DNA from: Taklimakanibacter albus
GTDB taxonomy: Bacteria; Pseudomonadota; Alphaproteobacteria; Rhizobiales; Aestuariivirgaceae
Assembly: GCF_016595235.1 (NCBI RefSeq)
Contig: NZ_JAENHL010000004.1
Coordinates: forward strand, 462,343 to 526,342
Direction of reading: 5' to 3'
Length of the DNA stretch: 64,000 nt
The notes under the pieces were generated by a model that did not search any database, was not told where the DNA came from, and saw only the letters and a program-made list of their open reading frames with translations. The position numbers and the translations under genes are program-made. Shown here one piece after another: positions 17,755 through 28,529 of this stretch (position 1 is its first letter; each line of letters starts with the position of its first letter).

Positions 17755-18063
17755 TCAAACCTTGATGATCATCCGCAGCAGCACGACGCTCACCATGCCG
17801 ATCAGGATGGTGACGATCATCGGCAATCTGAGGAAAGCGGCAACCGCGGTAATCGCCGCGGCAAGCGTCTCGGCGATGCCGGTGGCGATAATGGTCGGCG
17901 CGATGACTGCCATCAGGATCGCCGGCGGCAGCGCGTCGAAGGCGGCCTTGGTGCGCCCCTTCACCGTCACGTAGCGCATGAGGAACAGCCCGGCGATGCG
18001 CGTCGCATAGGTGGCGAGCGCCATGCCGAGAATGGCGAGGAAAGTGGAAAGATGCAGCGTCAT
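17755..18063 (-). CDS. azlD: AzlD-family branched-chain amino acid exporter small subunit
   Basis: The 102-residue membrane protein has four hydrophobic helices and the AzlD pattern ATYATRIAGLFLM and AFDALPPAILMAVIAP. AzlC and AzlD together export branched-chain amino acids or analogues. The ATG at 18063 overlaps the azlC stop as ATGA, so the two are translationally coupled. The frame extends farther upstream but only as antisense-like Arg-rich sequence. Confidence 0.9.
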   Translation of the reverse strand: MTLHLSTFLAILGMALATYATRIAGLFLMRYVTVKGRTKAAFDALPPAILMAVIAPTIIATGIAETLAAAITAVAAFLRLPMIVTILIGMVSVVLLRMIIKV

Positions 18064-18770
18064 GACGTGGCCTCCGCTTCCGTCTCTTCTTCTTCCGCAT
18101 GAAGCAGCACGGCGACGAGGACGCCGGCGAGCCCGCCCAGAACGACAAACCAGGCGCCTGGAATGGTGAGCTTCGCGGCGGCCGCCACGACGGCGCTCGC
18201 GGCCAGGACGGCGCCGGTCTTGGGTCCCTTCCAGAAGCCCGCCAATATGCCGATGAACAAAGCCGAGAAGGCGAAATCGAACCCATAGGCGGCGGGGTCC
18301 TTGAACCACTCACCGGCAATCGCGCCAATGACGCTGCTCGCTGTCCAGGTCACCACCATGGGCGCGCCAAGGCCCAGATAATAGGGCATGGTCAGTGGCT
18401 GCGTCAGGGCCCGGCGTTCCGACAGCGCCCAGTTCTCATCCGCCATCATGTAAAGGAGCGGCGCCCGCCAGCCTTGCGGGATATCGCCCATATGGCGCGA
18501 CAGCGAGGCGCCCATCAGCACATGGCGGACATTGACGATGAACGCGGTGACGGTGAGAAAAAACCATGGCGCCGGATCGCGCCACAGCTCGATGGCGATG
18601 ATCTGCGCCGAGCCGGCAAAGACCGTGGCGCTCATCAGACCGGCCTCTAGCGGCGACAGTCCCTTGCTTGCCGCTTGCGTACCCCACAACAGGCCGATCA
18701 CGGCGGCGGCAGCCAGGATGGGCAGGACATCGATAACGCCTTGCCGGAATTCGGCAGTGGTCTTGGACAT
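18060..18770 (-). CDS. azlC: AzlC-family branched-chain amino acid exporter large subunit
   Basis: The 236-residue polytopic protein shows AzlC hallmarks: GLSPLEAGLMSATVFAGSAQ, NVRHVLMGASL and a middle ADENWAL. With AzlD it forms an efflux system. GGAGAGATTC precedes the ATG. An AraC-type regulator is encoded just upstream on the same strand, 125 bases away, separated by a palindromic repeat; AzlCD genes often have such regulators, so it may control them. Confidence 0.92.
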   Translation of the reverse strand: MSKTTAEFRQGVIDVLPILAAAAVIGLLWGTQAASKGLSPLEAGLMSATVFAGSAQIIAIELWRDPAPWFFLTVTAFIVNVRHVLMGASLSRHMGDIPQGWRAPLLYMMADENWALSERRALTQPLTMPYYLGLGAPMVVTWTASSVIGAIAGEWFKDPAAYGFDFAFSALFIGILAGFWKGPKTGAVLAASAVVAAAAKLTIPGAWFVVLGGLAGVLVAVLLHAEEEETEAEATS

Positions 18771-18837
18771 GAATCTCTCCGAGGGAGCGCCTCTCTACCA
18801 ATCGCGACGTAAGCCGTCTTGAAGGATTTTGCTCAAA

Positions 18838-18882
18838 GCATCGGGCCGAAAAGTGCGAAGCGGTTTTCGGATAACCCGATGC
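18838..18882 (+). repeat. mosaic palindrome copy A (first palindrome only)
   Basis: GCATCGGG and CCCGATGC enclose CCGAAAAGTG...CGGTTTTCGG, giving a two-part hairpin. It is one of six related elements in the window, all with GAAAAGTG before CGGTTTTC on the plus strand. It lies between the AraC-type gene and azlC. Confidence 0.85.
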
Positions 18883-18895
18883 ACAAAACAGAGGC

Positions 18896-19759
18896 TTAAT
18901 TAAGCAGCGCGCGATATTGGCCGGGCGTCACGCCGAGCCTGGCCTTGAAGCTGCGCGTCAGATGCGCCTGATCGGCGAAGCCGCACTGAAGCGCAATATG
19001 GCTGGGGCTTTCCCCTGCCCTGAGCAATTCGCGCGCATGATGGACGCGCCGGTCGACGAGCCAGGCATGTGGCGTCAGACCCGTCGCCTTGCGGAACACC
19101 CGGATCAGATGCCAGGCGCTCAAGCCGACATGGGCGGCGAGGTCCTGGAAATCGGTGGCCTCGCTGAGATGCGCCAGCAGATAATCCTTGGTGCGCGCGA
19201 TCGTATCGGGCTCCGCGCCTGCCGCGATGATCGACGGCAGGCCGCCACCGTAACGCTCCACCGCCGCCAGATAGAAGCCGATCAGCTTCTCATCGGCGAG
19301 GAGCGGCTGCGTGTTGTCTTCCAACGCCCGATGCGCGGCGCAGAACATCTGGGCGAGCTCGGGATCATGAGCGCCCGCAAGCCGGAAGCGCGGCGTCCCC
19401 ACCGCCCGGCCGGTCGCCTCCCGCAGCACGGCGGTAAGGAAGTCCGGGCTCGGATAGGTCATCCGGTAGGAATAGCCATAGGTGTCGGGCGAGCCGTCAT
19501 GCACCTCGTCCGGATTGATGAAGCAGATCGTGCCCGCCTCGCAGCGCACCTTCACCCCCTTATGCATATAGGAATGCACGCCATCGAGGGTCACGCCGAT
19601 GACATAGGTCTCGTGTGTATGGGGCGGGAAGATATGCTTGCGGAAGGTGGCGGTGAAACAATCGAGATCGCCATGCCGCGACACCCGCCAGAAATAGGTC
19701 TCGTCGCCCGGGGAAAGGTTCTCGGGGCCGACGGAGTCGCGGGGCGATATCTGCAGCAT
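18896..19759 (-). CDS. AraC-family transcriptional regulator (cupin plus double HTH)
   Basis: The 287-residue protein has an N-terminal AraC-binding cupin (FPPHTHETYVIGVTLDG, residues about 20-150) and a C-terminal double helix-turn-helix (LAAHVGLSAWHLIRVFRKATG and HIALQCGFADQAHLTRSFKAR). This arrangement senses a small ligand in the cupin and recruits RNA polymerase. It precedes azlCD on the same strand and is a likely regulator of amino acid export. Confidence 0.92.
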   Translation of the reverse strand: MLQISPRDSVGPENLSPGDETYFWRVSRHGDLDCFTATFRKHIFPPHTHETYVIGVTLDGVHSYMHKGVKVRCEAGTICFINPDEVHDGSPDTYGYSYRMTYPSPDFLTAVLREATGRAVGTPRFRLAGAHDPELAQMFCAAHRALEDNTQPLLADEKLIGFYLAAVERYGGGLPSIIAAGAEPDTIARTKDYLLAHLSEATDFQDLAAHVGLSAWHLIRVFRKATGLTPHAWLVDRRVHHARELLRAGESPSHIALQCGFADQAHLTRSFKARLGVTPGQYRALLN

Positions 19760-19817
19760 CTCTCAAATATAGCATTCCGGCCTGTGGCCGCTTGAATAAA
19801 ATTGCTCCCTGACATTG

Positions 19818-20363
19818 TCAGGCGAGACGCTTGACCCAGCGTCCAAGCGCCTCGACATAGGCGTTCAGCGTTTTGAGCGCCGTCACGTCGACGACATTGT
19901 CCGCCTCATCCAGAAGCCCGTCCTTGAACGCCACATAGGCCTCGGGCCGCCCCATCAGGGCCACACCCAACGAGGTGAGCACGGCGCGCAGATGCGCCTG
20001 CGCCACCGCGGTGCCGACCGTGCCGGCCGATGTGCCGATGACGGCCCCCGGCCGGTCAAGCCACACGCTGGTGCCATAAGGCCTCGATCCCCAGTCGATG
20101 GCGTTCTTCAAAGCGGCCGGAATGGAACGGTTATGCTCCGGGGTGACGAACAGCACCGCATCGGCGGCGGCGATTTCCTGCTTGAAGCGCGCGACAGCGG
20201 CCGGCAGCTCGGCCTCGTTGTCCTGATTGTAGAGCGGCAGGTCGGCGATGCTCAAAGGCCGGAATTCGAGATGCGGTACTGCGAGCTTGGCCAGCGCCCG
20301 GGCCAGCCGGCCATTGAGCGAGGCCTGGCGCAGCGATCCGTTGATGACGGCGACAGTCGGCAT
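19818..20363 (-). CDS. NADPH-dependent FMN reductase (NAD(P)H:quinone/azo-type flavodoxin fold)
   Basis: The 181-residue protein starts with VAVINGSLRQASLNGRLARA, the FMN-phosphate loop, and has VTPEHNRSIPAALKNAIDW, the FMN_red signature. It probably reduces FMN, quinones or chromate-like acceptors in the cytoplasm. AGAGGAG precedes the ATG at 20363. It diverges from a LysR-type gene across about 75 bases, the classic layout for regulation by that LysR protein. Confidence 0.92.
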   Translation of the reverse strand: MPTVAVINGSLRQASLNGRLARALAKLAVPHLEFRPLSIADLPLYNQDNEAELPAAVARFKQEIAAADAVLFVTPEHNRSIPAALKNAIDWGSRPYGTSVWLDRPGAVIGTSAGTVGTAVAQAHLRAVLTSLGVALMGRPEAYVAFKDGLLDEADNVVDVTALKTLNAYVEALGRWVKRLA

Positions 20364-20438
20364 GTAAGTCTCCTCTTCCATGCCGGGAGAGATGAGGGTG
20401 ATTGCCTCCGCCGCACCAGCGCCTTATCGTCCCCGCCT

Positions 20439-21356
20439 GTGAGCCCACGTCACACCCTGACAACCCCCAGATTGCCGCCACTCGAAGCGGTCCGGATGTT
20501 CGAGACCGTCGTTCGTCTCGGCTCGACGGTCGCCGCGGCGCACGAGCTGGGTCTCACCCATGGCGCGGTGAGCCGGCGTGTGCGGGCGCTCGAGGATAAC
20601 TTGGGCGCGGCGCTCCTGTCGCGCGGGCGCGGCGGCCGGCTGGTGCCGACCGAAACCGGTGCGCGCTTTGCCGAGGCTGCAAATCATGCCTTCGCCCTCA
20701 TCGCCGAAGCGGCGCAATCGGCCGGACGCGGCTCAGCGCGGCGCAAGGTCGTGCGCATCAACACCACGGCCTCTTTCGCGTCTCTATGGCTGATCCCGCG
20801 CCTCAAGCGCTTCCGCGCCCGCCATCCGGCTTTCGAGGCCTGGATATCGGAGAGCCAGTCGCTGATCGAGCCCGGCGCTCACTCTGCTATCGACGTCGCG
20901 ATCAGGTCGGGCAATGGCCGGTGGCCTGGCGTCAAGGCCGAGAAGCTGATGGATGATGTCCTGATTGCGATTGCCGCGCCCTCGATCAAGCAGCGTTTGC
21001 GCAAGCCGGCCGATCTGGCGCGGGTCACGCTGTTGCATGACGAGGATCCCGCCATTTCCTGGTTGGATTTCACCGACAGGCTGGGCCTCGGAAGGCCGGA
21101 CTGGGCGACGAGCGGTCCGCGCCTCGCCTCCACCTTGCTGCTGATTCAAGCGGCCCTGGCCGGTGACGGCGTCGCGTTGGTCCCGGAGCGGCTTGCTCAG
21201 ACGCATCTCGCCAAGGCCGATCTGATCACGCCTTTCACGGTGAAACCGGCCCAACCGCTGACACATTGGCTGGTGCGGCCGCAACGGGCCCTGTCCTCAC
21301 CGGCCATCCGTGCTTTCACCACGTGGCTGCGCGCCGAGGCTACAAACAAGACTTAG
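20439..21356 (+). CDS. LysR-family transcriptional regulator (GcvA-like)
   Basis: The 305-residue protein has the N-terminal winged helix (RLPPLEAVRMFETVVRLGS, then HELGLTHGAVSRRVRALEDNLG) and a LysR substrate-binding domain. The start is a GTG at 20439; a TTG at 20472 is also possible, and the frame stays open far upstream only because it runs antisense to the FMN reductase gene. It probably binds the 75-base divergent gap and controls the reductase. Confidence 0.9.
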   Translation: MSPRHTLTTPRLPPLEAVRMFETVVRLGSTVAAAHELGLTHGAVSRRVRALEDNLGAALLSRGRGGRLVPTETGARFAEAANHAFALIAEAAQSAGRGSARRKVVRINTTASFASLWLIPRLKRFRARHPAFEAWISESQSLIEPGAHSAIDVAIRSGNGRWPGVKAEKLMDDVLIAIAAPSIKQRLRKPADLARVTLLHDEDPAISWLDFTDRLGLGRPDWATSGPRLASTLLLIQAALAGDGVALVPERLAQTHLAKADLITPFTVKPAQPLTHWLVRPQRALSSPAIRAFTTWLRAEATNKT

Positions 21357-21382
21357 TGCGAAACGAGATCGCCTGATTAACA

Positions 21383-21498
21383 ACCCTCACCCTGAGGTGC
21401 CCGGCGCAGCCGGGCCTCGAAGGGTTGGCAAGCGGCACGACCTCTGTCCCTGGATCATGCTTCGAGGCTCGCAGGCGCTCGCACCTCAGCATGAGGGT
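21383..21498. repeat. 116-bp palindromic repeat with terminal inverted repeats
   Basis: ACCCTCACCCTGAGGTGC at the left end is answered by GCACCTCAGCATGAGGGT at the right end, with an inner CCCGG-CGCAG-CCGGG hairpin. It fills the gap between the LysR gene and ligA. Similar CCCTCACCCTGAGGTGC units are, from memory, abundant in Hyphomicrobiales genomes. Confidence 0.75.
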
Positions 21499-21504
21499 AA
21501 GTGA

Positions 21505-23697
<2,193 letters not shown>

Positions 23698-23720
23698 TCA
23701 AGACCCTGATCCTGTCAGGA

Positions 23721-24326
23721 TCAATTCTCCGGACCGCCGACGATCTGGCGCGCCGTCGCCTCGATGAGCTTGCGCACCCGCTCCGCTTCTTCGGCGGTCC
23801 AGGGGCCACGGCGCATATGGAGCGACTGCTTCAGCGTCCTGATCGCCTCGCGCACCGATTCCGGCGTCGAATGCATGGCGAAGGCCTGAGCGGCGAGATC
23901 CATGCGCGCCTGTATGCCTTTGAGGGCGACGCTGTTCTCTTCCAGGAACTGCCGGCCCGTTTCGGTCACCTGATAGAGCTTCTTGGTGCCTTCCCGCGCT
24001 TCCGCAACGACATAGTCCTGCTCTTCGAGCAGCGTGAGGGTCGGATAGACAGCACCCGGGCTCGGCGCGTAATTGCCGCCGAATTTCTCCTCGATGGCGC
24101 GGATGAGCTCATAGCCGTGCCGCGGCTTCTCGGCGATCAGCGCCAGGAGCACGAGCCTGAGATCGCCGTGACCGAACATGCGCGACCCCCGGCCGCCGAA
24201 GAAGCCGCCGCGCCCAAAACCTTCATCGTCGTCGCCAGGGCGCCTGCCCCGGCCCCAGCGCCCGCCAGGGGCGCAGTCGTGATGCCGGTCGTGCCGGCCC
24301 CGATGTTCATGATGACGTCCAAACAT
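23721..24326 (-). CDS. PadR-family transcriptional regulator with Gly/Arg/His-rich N-terminus
   Basis: The 201-residue protein begins with about 45 residues rich in Gly, Arg, His and Asp, then the PadR winged helix (LVLLALIAEKPRHGYELIRAIEEKFGG and SPGAVYPTLTLLEEQDYV) and a coiled C-terminal dimer helix. The His-rich N-terminus could bind metal, a guess. GAAAGGT precedes the ATG at 24326. A nested palindrome centred 44 bases upstream is a likely autoregulatory operator. No transporter target gene is adjacent. Confidence 0.9.
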   Translation of the reverse strand: MFGRHHEHRGRHDRHHDCAPGGRWGRGRRPGDDDEGFGRGGFFGGRGSRMFGHGDLRLVLLALIAEKPRHGYELIRAIEEKFGGNYAPSPGAVYPTLTLLEEQDYVVAEAREGTKKLYQVTETGRQFLEENSVALKGIQARMDLAAQAFAMHSTPESVREAIRTLKQSLHMRRGPWTAEEAERVRKLIEATARQIVGGPEN

Positions 24327-24346
24327 GAGATATACCTTTCGATAGT

Positions 24347-24392
24347 TTGTAAGACTGATAATCAAGATATATCTTAAGAGTCATTCTTACAA
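24347..24392. promoter_or_regulatory. 46-bp nested palindrome upstream of padR (putative operator)
   Basis: AAGATATATCTT (24364-24375) and the outer pair TTGTAAGA (24347-24354) / TCTTACAA (24385-24392) share the same centre, 24369.5. Eighteen of 23 paired positions match. PadR proteins bind such AT-rich dyads, so autoregulation is likely. Confidence 0.65.
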
Positions 24393-24510
24393 GTCCTGAA
24401 CCGCAAAAATTCACCGCGCCCCTCTTGGGGAACGGAGCCAAATCATTGTTATTTCGATATTTTTTAGAAGAAAGAGTCGTTAAATTCAGCCAAACTCGAC
24501 GCCAATAACA

Positions 24511-25527
24511 CTATTTCGGAACTGGCCGGCCTGCCTCGTCGAACAGATGGTATTCCTGGGCCTTGGGGGCGAGCGCGATTTCGGCGCCAGCGGCAAAGAC
24601 CGACTTGCCGGGCTGGCGGACGACGACCGGCGCTTCGGCGCCGATATCGGCATAGATGAACGTGTCGGCGCCGAGATTCTCCGAATAGACGACCTTGCCC
24701 GACCAGACGCCGCCTGCACTGACGATGTCGAGATGCTCGGCCCTGACGCCCACCGTATGGGCCTTGAATTTCTCGGCGTGCCGGCCGGTGAAGAAATTCA
24801 TCCGCGGCGAGCCGATGAAGCCCGCCACGAATTGCGACTGCGGGCGCTCATAGAGTTCGAGCGGCGTCCCCACCTGCTCCACTCTGCCGTCCTTCAGCAC
24901 AACGATGCGCTGGGCCATGGTCATCGCCTCGACCTGGTCATGCGTCACATAGATCATGGTCGTGTTGGGAAGCTGGAGCTTGAGCTGGGCGATCTCCATG
25001 CGCATGCGCACCCTGAGCGCCGCATCGAGATTGGACAATGGCTCGTCGAACAGGAACACCTTGGGGTCGCGCACGATGGCGCGGCCGATGGCGACACGCT
25101 GGCGCTGGCCGCCGGAAAGCTGCGCCGGCAGGCGGTCGAGATAGGGCGTGAGCTGCAGCTTCTCCGCCGCCGCCTCCACTTTGCGCCTGATCTCGTCCTT
25201 GGCCAGACCCTGCATCTTCAACGAGAAGGCCATGTTGCCGAACACATCCATATGCGGATAGAGCGCATAATTCTGGAACACCATGGCGATGCCGCGCTGC
25301 GCCGGCTCGACATCGTCGATGACCTGGCCGTCGATCTCGATCGAGCCGGAGCTCGCCGCCTCGAGCCCCGAGATGCAGCGCAGCAAGGTCGACTTGCCGC
25401 AGCCCGACGGGCCGACGAAAACCACGAACTCGCCCGTGCGGATATCGAGATTGATGTCCTTCAGCACGTCGACCGCGCCGAAATGCTTGTGGAGTTTGCT
25501 GATCTTGAGATTGGACATGTTTCTCAT
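24511..25527 (-). CDS. ABC transporter ATP-binding protein, CUT1/MalK-UgpC type
   Basis: The 338-residue ATPase has Walker A (GPSGCGKST), LSGGQRQR, Walker B ([13 protein letters not shown]) and a C-terminal TOBE domain, the MalK/UgpC/MsmK form that powers CUT1 importers. The ATG at 25527 overlaps the amidohydrolase stop as ATGA. It is last in a seven-gene operon with two permeases, a binding lipoprotein, an amidohydrolase and two SAHase-like proteins. The operon context argues for a nucleoside-like or other non-sugar substrate despite CUT1 ancestry, but this is inference. Confidence 0.93.
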   Translation of the reverse strand: MRNMSNLKISKLHKHFGAVDVLKDINLDIRTGEFVVFVGPSGCGKSTLLRCISGLEAASSGSIEIDGQVIDDVEPAQRGIAMVFQNYALYPHMDVFGNMAFSLKMQGLAKDEIRRKVEAAAEKLQLTPYLDRLPAQLSGGQRQRVAIGRAIVRDPKVFLFDEPLSNLDAALRVRMRMEIAQLKLQLPNTTMIYVTHDQVEAMTMAQRIVVLKDGRVEQVGTPLELYERPQSQFVAGFIGSPRMNFFTGRHAEKFKAHTVGVRAEHLDIVSAGGVWSGKVVYSENLGADTFIYADIGAEAPVVVRQPGKSVFAAGAEIALAPKAQEYHLFDEAGRPVPK

Positions 25528-26801
25528 CCCATCTGCTTGCGACTGTCATGCACGATGTGGCCTTGCGCGATGGTGAGGACGCATTGCCCCTCCCCTTGCT
25601 CGACCAATGCGCGCTCGACATTTCCGTCCGCCACGTCGATGGCGAAAAATGCGAGATCGGCCGGCCCGCCGGCGACGAGTGCGCCATACCCCTTCTCCGC
25701 CATGCCGAGCGCCCGGGCGCCGCCGCGTGTCGCCGCCTGCATCACGCGTCGCCACAGATCGTTTTCGCGATACCCCTGATCATGTGCGATCCGGGCCAGG
25801 GCCTTCACATCCGCCATCAGGTCGAGCGACGGCGTCGAGGCCAGTGAATCGGTGCCGACCGCGATGTCATGGCCTTCCGCGAGATAGGCCGCGACCGGCG
25901 CTTCGGCGAGGCCGATCACCGCATTGGAGCGCGGACAGAGCGCCACGCGTGTATTGCGCTCGCGCAGGAGATCGCGCTGGCATCTGTCGAAATAGACGCC
26001 ATGGGCGATATGCGTGCATTCGCCGAGCAGTCCCACGCTGTCGGCATAGGCCGCCGTCTTGAGGCCCGAGCCCTTCTGCTGCACCAGGTGATACTCATCG
26101 CGCAGATCGCCATAGATGAACAGGACCGCCGGATCACCGGTGAGATAGAACGCCTCTTCGAGCGCCGATTCCCCCAGATGCGTATGGAGCCGCAGATCGC
26201 GTGACCGGGCGAGCTCGACCAGGTCGCCAACGACCGAAGGGTCGAGATTATAGGGCGCGTGCGGCGAGATGCCGGTGGCGATCGTCGCCCTGTCATCGAG
26301 CCAGTTGATCAGTTCCGCGCGTCCGCCATTCGCCCAGGAGCGCGTCGTCTCGGCGATGACCTCGAGATATTCGATGCCGCTCGCCTGCGCCGCGGCGATG
26401 GCGCCGCGCGCTTCATCGCTGGTGATGATCTCCGAGAATACCGTCGTCCCGCTGGCCAGACCGAGCTTGGCACCGCGCGCTGCCGCCTTGCCCCATTCCG
26501 AGGCGTCGCGGTCAGTATGATAATGCGCCTCGAAAGCGACGCTCCAATCCTCGAAGCCGCGATACTGTCCGCGCCCCAGCGCGTCGAAGCCGGTATATTG
26601 CAGATGCGTATGGGCGTTGACGAGACCGGGCGTGATGACGCCTTTGGTCCAGTCGATCTTCTCATCGCGCAGATGGCCCGGCAGCTGCGCCGCAGGGCCG
26701 ACAAAGGCAATGCGGCCCGCTTCGATTGCCACCACCGCATCACGCAAAGGCGCGGAAGCGACCGGAACAACCCAGTCGGCGCCATAGATCTTACTTACCA
26801 C
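25524..26801 (-). CDS. metal-dependent amidohydrolase, adenosine-type deaminase (SAH/MTA/aminofutalosine deaminase-like)
   Basis: The 425-residue protein is a TRZ/ATZ-like amidohydrolase. It has metal ligands in LVNAHTHL, the HTHLGES strand, an AHG-containing strand and GTDSLAS. Enzymes with this set deaminate the 6-amino group of 5'-substituted adenosines such as S-adenosylhomocysteine, methylthioadenosine or aminofutalosine, or other ring amines. I chose a GTG at 26801 with GGAG six bases upstream; a TTG at 26813 is possible. It overlaps the upstream permease gene by 11 bases and the ATPase by 4. With two SAHase-like genes in the operon, an SAH-like substrate is the leading guess. Confidence 0.85.
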   Translation of the reverse strand: MVSKIYGADWVVPVASAPLRDAVVAIEAGRIAFVGPAAQLPGHLRDEKIDWTKGVITPGLVNAHTHLQYTGFDALGRGQYRGFEDWSVAFEAHYHTDRDASEWGKAAARGAKLGLASGTTVFSEIITSDEARGAIAAAQASGIEYLEVIAETTRSWANGGRAELINWLDDRATIATGISPHAPYNLDPSVVGDLVELARSRDLRLHTHLGESALEEAFYLTGDPAVLFIYGDLRDEYHLVQQKGSGLKTAAYADSVGLLGECTHIAHGVYFDRCQRDLLRERNTRVALCPRSNAVIGLAEAPVAAYLAEGHDIAVGTDSLASTPSLDLMADVKALARIAHDQGYRENDLWRRVMQAATRGGARALGMAEKGYGALVAGGPADLAFFAIDVADGNVERALVEQGEGQCVLTIAQGHIVHDSRKQMG

Positions 26802-27618
26802 TGCCGGCTCCAAATCCAGCGGCGAGCGAGCGCTGCGCCACCATGAACACCAGGAGCACCGGAATGAGCGACACGAGCGCGGCCGCGGCCTGGCCTTGTA
26901 GATTGACCTCCTCGCGCGTCGACAGCGTCGTTGCCGCGAGGGTGAGCGTATAAACCTGCGGATTGCCTTGCAGGAGCGTCGCCGCCATCAGGAGGTCGCC
27001 GAAGGTCCACACGAAGACGAGCGCCACGACCGAAGCGAGCGCTGGGCGCGACATCGGAATGGCGATGTACCAGAAGATCTTGAGGACGCGCGCACCGTCG
27101 AGGGCGGCGGCTTCGAGCAGCTCCGTCGTCAGCGCCTGGCGGAAGAAAGTGTGGATGAGATAGATCGCGAAAGGCAGGCTCGCCACCCCGGCGATGATGC
27201 CGGCGACCACGATATTGTTCACCAGCCGCGCATTCGCCAGCATCACGAAGACCGGGATCAGCCAGGCGACCATCGGAATGGCGTAGCTGGCGACCAGCAG
27301 CACATTGAGCCCGCGCGCCACGCGACCCTGATGAATACGGAACCAGAAGGCGCCGGCAAGCGCCGTCGAGGCGCAGACGATGCAGGCGATCACCGCCACG
27401 ATCAGTGAAACGACAAGCGCCTGGCCGAGACCGGCTTGCGTCCACGCCCCCACGATATTGTCGAGGGTGAAGGAGCGCGGCAGCCCGCCGGGGCTCATCA
27501 TGTAGTCCTGGCGCGTGCGGATCGCGGTGCCGATGAGGAACAGCAGCGGCAGGATGAAGGCAAGGCTGATCAGCGCCATGATGCCGGTGCGGAACTTGCT
27601 CGTGCTGCCCGCTTTCAT
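26791..27618 (-). CDS. ABC transporter permease, CUT1/MalG type
   Basis: The 275-residue inner-membrane protein has six helices and the permease EAA loop (ELLEAAALDGARVLKIFWYIAIPMSRPAL), which docks on the ATPase. The ATG at 27618 overlaps the first permease stop as ATGA. An in-frame extension upstream to 28221 is Arg-rich shadow sequence and is rejected. It works with the neighbouring permease, lipoprotein and ATPase as one importer. Confidence 0.93.
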   Translation of the reverse strand: MKAGSTSKFRTGIMALISLAFILPLLFLIGTAIRTRQDYMMSPGGLPRSFTLDNIVGAWTQAGLGQALVVSLIVAVIACIVCASTALAGAFWFRIHQGRVARGLNVLLVASYAIPMVAWLIPVFVMLANARLVNNIVVAGIIAGVASLPFAIYLIHTFFRQALTTELLEAAALDGARVLKIFWYIAIPMSRPALASVVALVFVWTFGDLLMAATLLQGNPQVYTLTLAATTLSTREEVNLQGQAAAALVSLIPVLLVFMVAQRSLAAGFGAGSGK

Positions 27619-28523
27619 GTGCGCCTCCGCTTGAAGCAGGTCTCGATCAGCGCCCGCGCCCCGTAGCCCAGCGCCGGAAACAGGACGATGGCGCCCACCA
27701 GCGCGATCGACTGCGCCGCAGCCGTCCCGTAGAAGCCGAAGCGCATGAATTGCTGATAGATGAAGAAATCCATGGTGGCGCTGGAGAGGCCCGGCCCGCC
27801 GCCGGTCAGCACATAGATCCAGCCGAACATGAAGAGGAAGATGCAGACGAGCTGGAACATCGCCCACAGGAACACCGTGCCGCGCACGCTCGGCACCGCG
27901 ATATGCCAGAACTCGCTCCAGAAGCGGGCGCCGTCGAGCCGCGCCGCCTCGAAGATATTCTGCGGCACCGCCGCGAAGGCGGCCGAGAAGATGAGGACGC
28001 CGGTGCCGAAGCTCGCCCACAGAACGAGGAAGATGACGACCGGCTTCACATACGTAATGTCGGTGAGCCAGGGATGGGCGAGAAAGCCTAGGCCGCTGGT
28101 TTCCAGCACCGCATTCACCGGCCCATCGGTGGCGAGCAGCGTGCGGAAGACGAGCCCGACAATGGCGGGCGACATCACCGCGGGCAGGAAATAGATGGAA
28201 CGGAAGAGACCTGGCCGCCACACGCCTTCGCGCAGTGCGAAGGCGACGACCAGCGGCGCGATCACCCAGAGCGGCAGTCCCAGCAGATAGAAGAGCTGGT
28301 TGCCGATGACCTGCCAGAATTCCGGGTCGGCGAGCAGATGCTCGTAGTTCTTGAAACCGATGAAGGTCGAGACGCTGCCCGGCTGCCAGTCATAGAGCGA
28401 GCGGTAGGCGACATAGACCAAGGGCAGGAAGAGGACGAGCGTTTCGAGCACGATCGCCGGAACGAGAAGCACAAGCCCCCCATCGAGCGCACGCCGCCAT
28501 CCCCTCCTCTTCACTGCCTGCAT
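27615..28523 (-). CDS. ABC transporter permease, CUT1/MalF type
   Basis: The 302-residue protein has six hydrophobic helices and the EAA loop (NIFEAARLDGARFWSEFWHIAVPSV). It lacks the large periplasmic loop of E. coli MalF, as usual for UgpA/LacF-type subunits. It begins six bases after the binding-protein gene and overlaps the second permease by 4 bases, so the subunits are coexpressed. Confidence 0.93.
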   Translation of the reverse strand: MQAVKRRGWRRALDGGLVLLVPAIVLETLVLFLPLVYVAYRSLYDWQPGSVSTFIGFKNYEHLLADPEFWQVIGNQLFYLLGLPLWVIAPLVVAFALREGVWRPGLFRSIYFLPAVMSPAIVGLVFRTLLATDGPVNAVLETSGLGFLAHPWLTDITYVKPVVIFLVLWASFGTGVLIFSAAFAAVPQNIFEAARLDGARFWSEFWHIAVPSVRGTVFLWAMFQLVCIFLFMFGWIYVLTGGGPGLSSATMDFFIYQQFMRFGFYGTAAAQSIALVGAIVLFPALGYGARALIETCFKRRRT

Positions 28524-28529
28524 GGTGGA

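Noticed and set aside
19815-20438. Long N-terminal extension of the LysR protein
   Set aside because: The segment is antisense to the FMN reductase gene; a LysR protein begins with the HTH found after 20439.
26791-28221. 476-codon frame that would fuse an N-terminal extension to the second permease
   Set aside because: Only the part from 27618 resembles a permease; the extension is the shadow of the first permease gene, and an ATGA overlap marks the real start.
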